Part shown: positions 26,881-35,111 of the stretch, piece after piece | Position numbering within the stretch: position 1 is the stretch's first letter | How the letters are laid out: the number at the start of each line of letters is the position of its first letter | Assembly (NCBI RefSeq): GCF_004011805.1 | Contig: NZ_ML137196.1 | Coordinates: 504,154 to 568,153 of the forward strand | From: Piscinibacter defluvii | Lineage (GTDB): Bacteria > Pseudomonadota > Gammaproteobacteria > Burkholderiales > Burkholderiaceae_C | Direction: 5' to 3' | DNA length: 64,000 nt | The notes under the pieces: model-generated | Databases searched by the model: none | Told to the model about the DNA's origin: nothing | What the model saw: the letters and a program-made list of their open reading frames with translations, nothing else | Made by a program: the position numbers and the translations under genes

Positions 26881-26991
26881 GCGGGGTTCCTCGCTGGGGG
26901 TCGGTGGTGCATCGGTGCGCACCGGATCGGCGGAACTTTAGTGATCGCATCTGGAAACACAGTGACAAATGCATCACCGGCACGCGCTTCG
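26881..26991. promoter_or_regulatory. ParM-cassette leader with GATGC/TCAC repeats
   Basis: The minus strand upstream of the actin-like gene holds GATGCATTTGTCAC followed by GATGCGATCAC, a direct repeat of GATGC...TCAC; the first lies within GTGA...TCAC symmetry. It is AT-richer than its surroundings. It may hold the promoter and an autoregulatory or centromere-like site. Confidence 0.3.
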
Positions 26992-27345
26992 TCACGCGTG
27001 CTCACGCCTTCCGTGACAGGCTGCTCGGATCGCGCCGGCCCACCCCCGCGGCCGGGCGCTTGCCAGGGCGGCGGCCGCCGCCCAGGCAACCCGGGTGGCG
27101 GCAGCGACCAGCAGCGCGGCCAGCGTCGCCGCGATGGCGATCGCGGCGACCGCCGGCAGCCCGGCGCCGGCCAGCGCCAGCAGCAGCGGTTCGGTCACCG
27201 CGAGGATGCGCCGTGACAGCCCCGCCCCGCACAGCGGCGCCAGCGCCGGCACGAGCAGCAGTCCGGCGCCGTGCAGCACGACGCAGGCGGACGAGCCCAG
27301 CGCCAGCCCGGCCGGCGCGAGGCCGCGCAGCGTGAGCCGGGCCAT
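26992..27345 (-). CDS. Small hydrophobic membrane protein
   Basis: The 117-aa protein starts MARLTLRGLAPAGLALGSSACVVLHGAG and has three or four hydrophobic stretches rich in Leu and Ala, ending in a basic tail. It starts 14 bases after the DUF899 gene and is likely the last gene of that operon. I do not recognise a family. In DNA of this GC content an Ala/Leu-rich frame can arise by chance, so confidence is moderate. Confidence 0.45.
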   Translation of the reverse strand: MARLTLRGLAPAGLALGSSACVVLHGAGLLLVPALAPLCGAGLSRRILAVTEPLLLALAGAGLPAVAAIAIAATLAALLVAAATRVAWAAAAALASARPRGWAGAIRAACHGRREHA

Positions 27346-27359
27346 GAGCGACGCGCCCC

Positions 27360-28115
27360 TCAGGCGTGGCCCGCGCAGCACGACGCGCCGGCCGGCAGCG
27401 GCGCCGCGGCGTAACGGTCGTGATGGCGCACCCAGGCCATGGTGTAGGGCAGCGTGTCCTCGTCGCGGCCCTTGGGCAGCAGGTCCAGCAGCGGGTAGGT
27501 GCCCATCATCACCTCCACGCCGCGCCCGTAGCTGGAGTAGGTGTGGAACACGCTTCCGTCGTCCTCGCGCCAGAACACGCTGATGCCCGGCGCCTCGGCC
27601 TGCGGGAAGGGCTGCACCGCGTAGTTGTAGGCCACCGCGCCGCGCGCCACGTCCTCGGGCGGGAAGCTGACGCCGAAGTCGCGGTTGAACGAGCTTCCGT
27701 GCGACGAGACCCAGCGGAAGCGCCATCCCATGCGGCGCCGGAAGCGCTCGATCTCGGCCAGCGGCGCGCGCGAGACGACCAGCAGCGTCAGGTCGCGCTG
27801 GGCGAGGTGCGGCGCGGCGCCGTCGTGGTGGTCGGCCATGAAGCTGCAGCTCGGGCAGCCCTCCTCCCAGCCCGGCCCCAGCATGAAGTGCTGCACCATC
27901 AGCTGGCGGCGGCCCTCGAACAGCTCGCCGAGCGCGCGGGGGCCGTCGAGGGTGTCGAAGACGTAGGGCGCATCCACGCGCACCCAGGGCAGCGCGCGGC
28001 GCTCGCGGGCGAGCTGGTCGGCCTGCCGCGTCAGCGCCTTCTCGCGCGCCAGCAGCTCGTGGCGCCGGGCGAGCCACTGCTCGCGGGAAACGACGGGGTG
28101 GTTCAGGGCATTCAT
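27360..28115 (-). CDS. DUF899 thioredoxin-like protein
   Basis: The 251-aa protein matches DUF899: VVSREQWLARRHELLAREKALTRQ at the N-terminus, LPWVRVDAPYVFDT, and GWEEGCPSCSFMADHHDG with a CxxC-like pair. FRRRMGWRFRWVSSHGSSFNRDFGVSF follows. The family has a thioredoxin-like fold and unknown function, often next to stress or xenobiotic genes. It is third in a minus-strand run with a regulator and a beta-propeller gene. The ATG at 28115 fits the domain start. Confidence 0.85.
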   Translation of the reverse strand: MNALNHPVVSREQWLARRHELLAREKALTRQADQLARERRALPWVRVDAPYVFDTLDGPRALGELFEGRRQLMVQHFMLGPGWEEGCPSCSFMADHHDGAAPHLAQRDLTLLVVSRAPLAEIERFRRRMGWRFRWVSSHGSSFNRDFGVSFPPEDVARGAVAYNYAVQPFPQAEAPGISVFWREDDGSVFHTYSSYGRGVEVMMGTYPLLDLLPKGRDEDTLPYTMAWVRHHDRYAAAPLPAGASCCAGHA

Positions 28116-28207
28116 GGAAGCAGACTCCTCGGGGATGAGGCCATGCAGCGGCGCCACCGGGTGCGGCACCGGCGCAGGCGGGGGTGGTCCGGAGACCGGG
28201 TGGGGAA

Positions 28208-28864
28208 TCAGGCCGCGCGCGGCCGGCGCACGGCACGCACGGTGCCGCTGCCGGCACCGCCGCAATAGAACAGGCCGGCGCCGTCGGACTCGAGCCCGCT
28301 GACGACGGCCCCCTCGGGCATGGCCAGGCGTTCGAGCACCGCGCCGCTGGCCGGGTCGACGCGGCGCAGCTCGCTTTCGTCGCCTTCCCAGGTGCCGTGC
28401 CAGAGCTCGCCGTCGACCCAGGTGACGCCGGTGATGAAGCGGTTCGATTCGATCGTGCGCAGCACGCGGCCGGTGGCGGGGTCGATCTGGTGGATCTTGC
28501 GGTCGCGGTACTGGCCGACCCACAGGTGGCCCTCGGCCCAGGTGAGCCCGGAGTCGGCCCCGGCACCGGGCGCCGGGATCGAGCCGAGCACCCGCCCGCT
28601 GGCCGGGTCGATCCGGTCGATGCGCGCCTCGGCGATCTGCCACAGGTGCGTGCCGTCGAAGGCGGTGCCGGCGTCGCAGGCGCAGTCGAGTTCGCGCCGG
28701 TGCTCGCCGCTGTCCGGGTCGAAGGCGACCAGCGTCGTGCCGGTGGCGACCCAGACATGGCGTCCGTCGTGGCTGACACCGTGCACGCGGCCGTCGCCGC
28801 CGAAGGGGCCGTACTCGCGCACGATCTCGGCGGCGTGCGGGGTCGGGAGGGGGTGGGTGCTCAT
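28208..28864 (-). CDS. Beta-propeller protein, glutamine cyclotransferase/SMP-30-like
   Basis: The 218-aa protein is made of repeated strands of the kind HLWVGQYRDRKIHQIDPATGRVLRTI, at least four blades with DPASG turns, as in YncE, NHL and glutaminyl cyclotransferase-like propellers. There is no signal peptide, so it is cytoplasmic. It is shorter than the usual 5-7 blade propeller. It lies between the regulator and DUF899 genes, and the function is not clear. Confidence 0.65.
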   Translation of the reverse strand: MSTHPLPTPHAAEIVREYGPFGGDGRVHGVSHDGRHVWVATGTTLVAFDPDSGEHRRELDCACDAGTAFDGTHLWQIAEARIDRIDPASGRVLGSIPAPGAGADSGLTWAEGHLWVGQYRDRKIHQIDPATGRVLRTIESNRFITGVTWVDGELWHGTWEGDESELRRVDPASGAVLERLAMPEGAVVSGLESDGAGLFYCGGAGSGTVRAVRRPRAA

Positions 28865-28916
28865 CGTCGTGTCCTGGCTTCGTGGAGCGCGCCGCCAAGG
28901 GCGCGATGGAGCCACT

Positions 28917-30137
28917 CTAGGCCGACGGCAGCGCGGCGGGGAGTAACAAGATCGTCGTGAATCCGGCCAGCGGCGGGGCCAGCCAGCGGCGCGCGCGGGC
29001 CTGCCCGATCGCGCGCACGCGCCCCTGTGCCAGCAGTGCCGCGAGCGCGCGCTGCACCTGGCGCTGGCTCTGGCCGAGCGCGAGCGCGAGGGCCGAGGTG
29101 GACCAGGCGGCACCGTCGGCCAGCAGCCCGAGCAACGCGCCCTCGTCGCCGGCCAGCGGCGGCTCGAGCAGCACCAGCGCACGGCCGCCGTGCGGCCGCA
29201 GCACGAAGCCGCGCGGCGTGGCCTCGATGGCCGCGAGCGGCGCAGCCAGCGCGCGCAGGCGGCCGATCTCGACACGCAGCCGCGCGCGGTGCGTGTCGTC
29301 CGGACGGCGCGTGCGGAAGGCCGCGACGATCAGCGCCTTCCGATCCACGTCCTGCGGCCAGGCGGCAGCGAGCGCGCGCACGAGCGCGAACAGCACCGGC
29401 CGGCGCGCCAGCGGCACCCCCTGCGCGCCGAGGCACAGGGTGCGCGTGCAGGCGTCGGCGACGAGCAGGTCCGCGTCGCGCAGCGCCGCCACCTCGGCCA
29501 GCCGCAGCAGCCGCTCACCGTCCGGCGATGTCCGGCGCGCGGCCGGCCGCTCGAGCGCCGCCTGCGCCTCGGCCGCCTCGGCCTGCAGCGCCGGCACGTC
29601 CGAGCGCGCGGCGGCCGCCTGCGCGCGCCGCAGCGCGTCGCGCGCCGCGTCCAGCTGCAGGTGGCGCAGCGCGAGTTCGGCCTCGGCCAGCGCCGCGACG
29701 GCGACGAGCGCGGCCGGCGCCCCCGCGGTGTCGACCTCGCCCAGGGTCGCGGCAGCGTCCTGCAGTCGGCCGAGCAGCAGGCAACGGCGCGCGACGATCA
29801 GCCGGGCCAGCAGAGCATTGGCACGGTCGCCGTGCGCCGCCAGCGTCACCGCCGCGGCCAGCAGCGTGCGTGGCGTGCCACCGAGCTCGCGCAGCGCCAG
29901 CGCCACCTCGGCCTCGGCCACCACGCAACGGGCCTGCGCCAGCGCCTCGTGCGCGCCGAAGCCGCGCGCCGCGCGGCGCAGCAGCTCGCGCGAGCGTGCC
30001 AGCTCGCCGAGCTGCGCCATCGCGATGCCGCGCAGCGCCAGCGCCGGCGGATCGTCGCGCAGCGCAACGCGCTTCAGCGCGCCGAGCGCATCGCCGGCGG
30101 CAAGGGCGCGAGCGGCCGCGGTGGCGAGGGAGTCCAT
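28917..30137 (-). CDS. Putative transcriptional regulator with TPR-like repeats and HTH
   Basis: The 406-aa protein has an Ala-rich helical N-terminal half resembling TPR repeats (about 1-200). A C-terminal part follows with winged-helix character: RKALIVAAFRTRRPDDTHRARLRVEIGRLRALAAPLAAIEATPRGFVLRP resembles an OmpR/SARP-type DNA-binding domain, and ALALGQSQRQVQRALAALLAQGRVRA looks like a second HTH. It heads the run with the propeller, DUF899 and small membrane genes and probably regulates it. No catalytic motif is seen. Confidence 0.6.
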   Translation of the reverse strand: MDSLATAAARALAAGDALGALKRVALRDDPPALALRGIAMAQLGELARSRELLRRAARGFGAHEALAQARCVVAEAEVALALRELGGTPRTLLAAAVTLAAHGDRANALLARLIVARRCLLLGRLQDAAATLGEVDTAGAPAALVAVAALAEAELALRHLQLDAARDALRRAQAAAARSDVPALQAEAAEAQAALERPAARRTSPDGERLLRLAEVAALRDADLLVADACTRTLCLGAQGVPLARRPVLFALVRALAAAWPQDVDRKALIVAAFRTRRPDDTHRARLRVEIGRLRALAAPLAAIEATPRGFVLRPHGGRALVLLEPPLAGDEGALLGLLADGAAWSTSALALALGQSQRQVQRALAALLAQGRVRAIGQARARRWLAPPLAGFTTILLLPAALPSA

Positions 30138-30150
30138 GGGCCGAGGCTAG

Positions 30151-30438
30151 CAGGCGCGCGGCACCCAGGGCGTGGCGTCGGATCTCGTGCGGCGCCTGCG
30201 CGAGTGCGGCCCCACGGTGCCGGCGCCGGATGGACCAAGCGCCGCGGTCGACGACGGGCGCGGCGAGGTTGCACTGGTGGATCTGCCCGCAGGCGGCCCG
30301 GGCCACGTGCTGCACCGCCACCCGAGCAGCGCCACCGCGCTGGCCTTCGCCCCGCGTGGCGAGTGGATCGCCTCGGGGGCCAACCAGCGTACCTGCACGG
30401 CCTGGCCGGGGCCGGTGCCGGGCTCGGCCCGGCCCTGA
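30151..30438 (+). pseudogene. WD40-repeat gene remnant
   Basis: An open frame without a good start (a GTG at 30172 is possible, no ribosome-binding site) encodes about 88 residues. Their second half is a WD40 blade, HRHPSSATALAFAPRGEWIA, then SGANQRTCTAWPGP, where a normal blade ends in a V.LW pattern. Only one to two blades are left of what must have been a multi-blade protein. It fills most of the 300-base gap between two minus-strand genes and I read it as a decayed fragment. Confidence 0.45.
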
Positions 30439-30444
30439 GGGTGC

Positions 30445-30951
30445 TCAGAGCGTGCGCTTCGGGTTCGGCCCGTGTTCCTTCGCGAGCACGGCGAGCTCCG
30501 TCTCGATCGCCTCGTGCTGGGCCTCGTAGGCCTTCAGCAGGCGGAAGTAGATCCCTGCCGACCCGCCGCTGACGCCGTCGCCCGCCCCGTAGTGGACTTC
30601 CCAGGCGAACGCGGCCTTGCCGTAGGCCTCCAGTGTTTCCGAGATCGCCTTCACGGCGGCTTCGTAGTCGCGCTTGGCCTTGGCCAGCGCGTCCTTCTCC
30701 TCCTTCTCGAGCCCCGCCCGGTAGACCGACTCCGGGCCGGAGGCCAGCAGTTCCTGGTTCTTGCGCAGCGCCTGCTCGCGGCCGGCCTTCGCCTCCTTGA
30801 GCGAATGCTCGAGCGTGGCCTTCTTGAAGCTGCCCAACCGGGGGGTCATCCGGGCCGTGTGCGCCTTCACCTCGGCGATCTGCTTGAGCACGCCGTCGAC
30901 CGTCTGCTTGGCCTGCTTGAACTCCGCACTCTGCTCCCACGGCTTGACCAT
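30445..30951 (-). CDS. Hypothetical coiled-coil protein
   Basis: The 168-aa protein is soluble, highly charged and helical: FKQAKQTVDGVLKQIAEVKAH, EHSLKEAKAGREQALRKNQELL and EKEEKDALAKAKRDYEAAVKA suggest long coiled coils. GGGAGG stands six bases before the ATG at 30951, a strong support for translation. No family is recognised. It is the last gene of the minus-strand run that holds the CHAT and TIR genes, 82 bases after the DUF3297 gene. Confidence 0.65.
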   Translation of the reverse strand: MVKPWEQSAEFKQAKQTVDGVLKQIAEVKAHTARMTPRLGSFKKATLEHSLKEAKAGREQALRKNQELLASGPESVYRAGLEKEEKDALAKAKRDYEAAVKAISETLEAYGKAAFAWEVHYGAGDGVSGGSAGIYFRLLKAYEAQHEAIETELAVLAKEHGPNPKRTL

Positions 30952-31033
30952 GTGTCGCCTCCCGTCGTCGCGGCGATTCTGCGCCGCACGGGGTCGGCCG
31001 GGCTTGAGCGGCGGCAAGCCCGCCAGGGCGGGC

Positions 31034-31288
31034 TCATCGGTAGAACGCCTCCACCTTGCCCTTCAGCTTGATCATCATCGGCTGGCCGCGCCGGTCCAGC
31101 GTGCGGCCGGCGGGCACCTTGATCCAGCCTTCGCTGAGGCAGTACTCCTCCACGTCGCCGCGCTCCTTGCCGTTGAAGCGGATGCCGATCTCGTGCTCCA
31201 GCACGGCCGCGGCGTAGTGCGGGCTCTTCGGGTCGACGCTGAGGTGGTCGGGCAGGGGCGGTCTCTCGGGGCTCGGTGTCTCGCTCAT
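31034..31288 (-). CDS. DUF3297 family protein
   Basis: The 84-aa protein matches DUF3297 from LPDHLSVDPKSPHYAAAVLEHEIGIRFNG to GWIKVPAGRTLDRRGQPMMIKLKGKVEAFY. It is a small conserved cytoplasmic protein of proteobacteria with no assigned function; older annotations as glutathione peroxidase are not supported. It starts 26 bases after the rhomboid gene. Confidence 0.85.
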   Translation of the reverse strand: MSETPSPERPPLPDHLSVDPKSPHYAAAVLEHEIGIRFNGKERGDVEEYCLSEGWIKVPAGRTLDRRGQPMMIKLKGKVEAFYR

Positions 31289-31314
31289 CGGGAATCCTTT
31301 CGAGGCCGGGATTG

Positions 31315-31914
31315 TCAGGGCAGCAGCGCGCGCAGCGCCGCGCCGACGCGAGCCGGCTCGGCCAGCGCCATGAACGCCAGCCCGACCAGGGCGCCGGCGA
31401 TGTGCGCGTCGTGGTTGATGCGGCCGAGCCGCGAGCGGCTGGCGAACACGCTGAAGCCGAGGTAGACCAGCGCGAACAGCGGCGCCGGGATCGGCACCGG
31501 GATCGGCAGGATGTACAGCGACGCCCCGGGGAACACCACGATCGAGGCGAACAGCACCGCCAGGATCGCGCCCGAGGCGCCCAGGCTCGCATAACCCGGC
31601 TCGCGCCGGTGCAGCGCCACCGTCGCCAGGCTGCTGCCGAGCAGGCCGAGCGCGTACAGCAGCACGAAGCGCGGCGTGCCCAGGTGCTGCTCGAGGCCCG
31701 GCCCGAACGACCAGAACGTGAAGCCGTTGAAGACCAGGTGCGCCAGGTCGGCGTGGATGAAGCCGCAGGTGACGAGCGTCCACCAGTCGCCGCGCTGCGC
31801 CAGGCCGTGCGGGCGCAGCAGGTGGCGCTCGACCAGCCCGGGCGCGCGGTACAGGCCGTACAGGCTGACGGCGGCGAAGGCGGCCAGGATCAGGAGGGTC
31901 GCGGGGGCGTGCAT
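31315..31914 (-). CDS. Rhomboid-family intramembrane serine protease
   Basis: The 199-aa protein has six predicted transmembrane helices and the rhomboid catalytic pair: Ser114 in [13 protein letters not shown] and His171 in [13 protein letters not shown]. It also has the loop-1 [21 protein letters not shown] with the conserved HxxxN. Rhomboids cut membrane proteins within or near a transmembrane segment. It follows the TIR-transmembrane gene by 33 bases on the same strand, so a single-pass neighbour is a conceivable substrate; that is speculation. Confidence 0.9.
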   Translation of the reverse strand: MHAPATLLILAAFAAVSLYGLYRAPGLVERHLLRPHGLAQRGDWWTLVTCGFIHADLAHLVFNGFTFWSFGPGLEQHLGTPRFVLLYALGLLGSSLATVALHRREPGYASLGASGAILAVLFASIVVFPGASLYILPIPVPIPAPLFALVYLGFSVFASRSRLGRINHDAHIAGALVGLAFMALAEPARVGAALRALLP

Positions 31915-31947
31915 CGCGCGGACGATAACGCCCGCGGGCGGCCCGGA

Positions 31948-33588
31948 TCAGTCGAGCTTGATCGTCGCGAACTGCGTGTCGAACACCAGGCACGAGGCGG
32001 CGTAGCGCTCGCGCAGCAGCGCGGTCACGTCGGCCACCTTGACCGCGCTGGCCCGGATCGTCTCGGCGCGCTGCGGCGCCGCCGGGTAGTTCCGCGGCGT
32101 GTCGCCGCACTGCAGGTAGTCCACGCCGTCGAGGCGAACCCCGGAACCGGCGAAGTACAGCACGAAGAAGTTGTTGGCGGCCGGCGCACGCGGCGGCGGG
32201 TCGGGCGCCGCCCGGGGGGCGGGGGCGGACGCTGCGCCGGGCGGCAGCGGGCCCACGCCGGTGCGAACCACCAGCGAATGCGGCACCACGACCGCCTGCG
32301 CGCGCGGCGCGTGCAGCGCGCCGACCACCTCGTCGCGCTTCGGGTTGCGCAGCCAGTGGACCTCGAAGCCGCAGGAGCGCAGGAAACGTTCCCAGAGCGC
32401 GCCGTCGCGGCGCACGCCGGGCAGGTCCATGCCGTACAGCTGGTCGACCGTGACGATCAGCGCCTGGCGGCGCCGGCCGGGCGAGGCGAGGCGGAAGTAG
32501 ACGTCGCCGTTCATGTCCGACGCGATGTAGGGCCGCTGGCTGCCCCCGGTCTTGTCGATCACCTTGCGCACCGTGCGGGCCAGCGCCACGCTCAGCGGCA
32601 CCTGCGGCGAGTCCAGCTGGTTCACCAGGCCCTCGGTGAAGCCGGAATCGTCCATCGCGGCCTGTCCGGGCGACGCGGCATAGGCGACCACCTGCCCCTC
32701 CAGGTCGGTGCGCAGGGCCTCGCGCCGCGCGGCCTCCTCCTGGGACTGCGCCAGCGCGGCGTCGGCCTTCTTGCGGGCCTCCTCGCGGTCGCGCGCCGCG
32801 CCGGCGTACAGCAGCCCGAGCACGCCCGCGCCGGCGCCCAGCACCCCGACCGCCGCACCACCCAGCAGCGTGCGGCGACGCAGCTCGCGCACGGCCTGCT
32901 CGCCGCGCGCCAGTGCCTCGGCGCGGCTCGCGTTGGCCTCGGCCATCTCGGCCACGCGCCGGCGCTCCTGGTTGTCGCGCGCGGCGTTCGCCTCCGCGCT
33001 GGCTGCGATCAGCGCGCGCTGTGCGTCGGTCGGGGGAGGGGCCCCGGCATGCCAGAGCGCGATCCAGTCCTGCGCGGCCTGCAGTTCGCCGCCGCGCAGC
33101 AGCAGCGCCTCGTCGCGCCCCCGCTCGGCCCAGCGTGCCGCGAGCGCCGCGAGCCGGGTGTGCTCGCGGATCCAGGCCAGGTCGACGCGCAGGGCCTCGG
33201 CGAGCCGGCCGAGCGCGCGCGTGAACGACTGCCCCGCCCCGAAGTCGATGAAGTTCAGGCGCCGCAGGGCGACCGGCACCGCGGCCTCTGCGACGGGCTG
33301 AACCGTCACCGGCACGATGCGCTTGGACAGCGCGAGCGCGCGCTCGACCTCCCACGCGCAGCGCGGCGATTGCAGCGATCGCTCCGAGAGCAGGAACAGC
33401 ACCGTGTCGGCGTCGCGGATCAAGGCGTCGAGACGCTGCTCCCAATCCTCGGCGGCGGCGATGTCGCGCCGGTCGATGACGGGTTCGAATCCGAGCAGTT
33501 CGAGCCCGGCGACGAGTTCGTCCGCCAGCGCCGCGCCGTCCGCGCGCGCGTAGGAGAGGAAGACACGCAGACGGTCGGCTTCTGGCAC
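31948..33588 (-). CDS. TIR - transmembrane - caspase-like (catalytically degenerate) protein
   Basis: The 546-aa protein starts with a TIR domain (residues 6-130): RVFLSYARADGAALADELVAGL, DRRDI, and SPRCAWEVERAL, where Glu80 sits at the position of the NADase catalytic Glu. A charged coiled coil (about 190-240) leads to one transmembrane helix (about 241-264) and another coiled coil. The C-terminal part (about 370-546) follows the caspase C14 layout: RQALIVTVDQLYG, LPGVRRDGALWERFLRSCGFEVHWL, then NFFVLYFAGSGVRLDGVDYL. The expected catalytic His is Ser482, and the later CLVFDTQF lacks the catalytic Cys. It lies between the subtilisin and rhomboid genes. Confidence 0.72.
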   Translation of the reverse strand: MPEADRLRVFLSYARADGAALADELVAGLELLGFEPVIDRRDIAAAEDWEQRLDALIRDADTVLFLLSERSLQSPRCAWEVERALALSKRIVPVTVQPVAEAAVPVALRRLNFIDFGAGQSFTRALGRLAEALRVDLAWIREHTRLAALAARWAERGRDEALLLRGGELQAAQDWIALWHAGAPPPTDAQRALIAASAEANAARDNQERRRVAEMAEANASRAEALARGEQAVRELRRRTLLGGAAVGVLGAGAGVLGLLYAGAARDREEARKKADAALAQSQEEAARREALRTDLEGQVVAYAASPGQAAMDDSGFTEGLVNQLDSPQVPLSVALARTVRKVIDKTGGSQRPYIASDMNGDVYFRLASPGRRRQALIVTVDQLYGMDLPGVRRDGALWERFLRSCGFEVHWLRNPKRDEVVGALHAPRAQAVVVPHSLVVRTGVGPLPPGAASAPAPRAAPDPPPRAPAANNFFVLYFAGSGVRLDGVDYLQCGDTPRNYPAAPQRAETIRASAVKVADVTALLRERYAASCLVFDTQFATIKLD

Positions 33589-33660
33589 ACGAACCTCCGC
33601 AGCCCGGCCTGCGGATTCTGGGCACGCGCCGACGGGCCGGCAAGCCGGCGGCGCCGCGCC

Positions 33661-35019
33661 TCAGGGGCAGACCGGATCGTCCGGCGAGACGTCGTCCAGC
33701 GCCGCGGCCAGGCGCAGCTGGCGCAGCGAGCTGCCGCACAGCGCCGAGGAACGATCGGTCAGGCGCTTGACGGCCTCCTCGGCGAGCCACTGGCGCGGCG
33801 CGGGCAGGGTCGGGTCGCCGCCCGGCGGCAGGGTCGCGAGCAGCAGCGCCGCGCCGCCGGCCGCGAGCGGCGTGGCCATCGAGGTGCCGCTCCACACGCC
33901 CCAGCCGCCGCCCGGCACGGTGCTGACGATGTCCTCGCCGGGCGCGGCCAGGCGGACCCAGCTGCCGCGGTTGGAGAAGTCGGCCACACGACGCGCCTGC
34001 GTGCTCGCCGCCACCGACACCAGGCCGGGCACCGACTCGGCGGCCGGGAACTGCTGCTCGCTCTCGCTGCCGCCGTTGCCTGCGGCGGCGGCGACCACGG
34101 CGGCACGTCCGCCGGCGCAGCGCGTGCGGTCGTCGTCGAAGCCGGGATCGGCGAAGTCGTCGTCGTCGTCGTCGAAGGTGCAGGCGGCCAGTTCGCCGGC
34201 GGTCTTCAGCAGGTCGGTGCGCTGCAGGGTCGAGAGGCTCAGGTTGATCACGTGCGCGCCGTCGTCGCTGGCCGGGTCGGCGTCCGGGTCGGCCGCCCAG
34301 CCGATCGCCTCGGCCAGCACCCAGGTGTTGCCGCGGCCCTGCTCGTCGAGCACACGCGCGGGCATCAGCGTCGCGCCGGGTGCGACCAGCGCCACCAGCC
34401 CGGCCACATGCGTGCCGTGGCCGAAGCCGGCATCGCCGCGGCGGCCGGCCTCGGACGGATCGGCATCGTCGTCGACGAAGTCGCGCCCGAGCAGCGCACC
34501 GCCGGTCCGGCGCGCCAGGCGCGGCGCGAGCGTCGGGTGGGTGGTGTCGATGCCGGTGTCCAGCACCGCGATGCGCACCCCCTGGCCGGTGCTCACGGCA
34601 TGCGCAGCGGCCAGGTCGATCGCCTGCGGCGCCCATTGCGAGGCATAGGTGCCGGCGTTGCCACCCACGGCCCAGACCGAGTTCTTGCGCCCCTCGGGCG
34701 TCTCGCTCTCGAGGTTGCGTTCGGCGAAGCGCACCCGCGTGTCGCCGCGCAGTGCGGTGACGGCGGCATCGGCGCTGGCACCGCCGGCCACGCGCAGGCG
34801 CCAGATCGGGCGCCGGCCGAAGCGCTCGGCCACGCTCAGGCCATGGGTGGCGAGCACGGCGTCGAGGTCGGTGCCGCGGCGCAGCTGCACGATCACGTCG
34901 GCGGCGGTGTCGTCGCTGCCGCCGCCCGGCGGCGGGGTCGTGGATCCGCCGCCGCCCCCGCCGCCACAGGCGACGAGCAGCAGGGCGGCACAGGCGGCGA
35001 GGTGGCGGGTGGACTGCAT
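33661..35019 (-). CDS. Subtilisin-like (S8) serine protease lipoprotein
   Basis: The 452-aa protein has a lipoprotein signal with lipobox LLVAC (Cys18), a run of Gly and a Pro/Gly linker, then an I9-like propeptide region (about 40-100). The S8 domain shows all catalytic residues: Asp153 in IAVLDTGID, His203 in GHGTHVAGL, Asn313 in AAGNGG and Ser379 in GTSMATP. A short acidic loop with six Asp in a row lies between Cys279 and Cys300 and could bind Ca2+. It should be anchored to the outer membrane, facing periplasm or surface. It shares an upstream motif with the solenoid lipoprotein gene. Confidence 0.9.
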   Translation of the reverse strand: MQSTRHLAACAALLLVACGGGGGGGSTTPPPGGGSDDTAADVIVQLRRGTDLDAVLATHGLSVAERFGRRPIWRLRVAGGASADAAVTALRGDTRVRFAERNLESETPEGRKNSVWAVGGNAGTYASQWAPQAIDLAAAHAVSTGQGVRIAVLDTGIDTTHPTLAPRLARRTGGALLGRDFVDDDADPSEAGRRGDAGFGHGTHVAGLVALVAPGATLMPARVLDEQGRGNTWVLAEAIGWAADPDADPASDDGAHVINLSLSTLQRTDLLKTAGELAACTFDDDDDDFADPGFDDDRTRCAGGRAAVVAAAAGNGGSESEQQFPAAESVPGLVSVAASTQARRVADFSNRGSWVRLAAPGEDIVSTVPGGGWGVWSGTSMATPLAAGGAALLLATLPPGGDPTLPAPRQWLAEEAVKRLTDRSSALCGSSLRQLRLAAALDDVSPDDPVCP

Positions 35020-35047
35020 GGCGGATCGGGTCTCGGGTGGACGTGCT

Positions 35048-35078
35048 CGCACGGAGGCCGCGGCCGGCGCGGAAATAC
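35048..35078 (-). promoter_or_regulatory. Bipartite promoter-like motif upstream of the S8 protease
   Basis: On the minus strand GTATTTCCGCGC (35078-35067), 14 bases and GTGCG (35052-35048) stand 28 bases before the ATG of the S8 gene. The identical pair with the same spacing lies upstream of the solenoid lipoprotein gene at 40401-40431. Length and spacing fit a -35/-10 pair of an ECF sigma factor. Confidence 0.5.
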
Positions 35079-35111
35079 ATGCACGGCGCAACGATGCTGC
35101 CCGAGCCCGCA

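Noticed and set aside
31034-31288. Glutathione peroxidase annotation for the 84-aa gene
   Set aside because: The sequence is a plain DUF3297 protein with none of the peroxidase active-site motifs.
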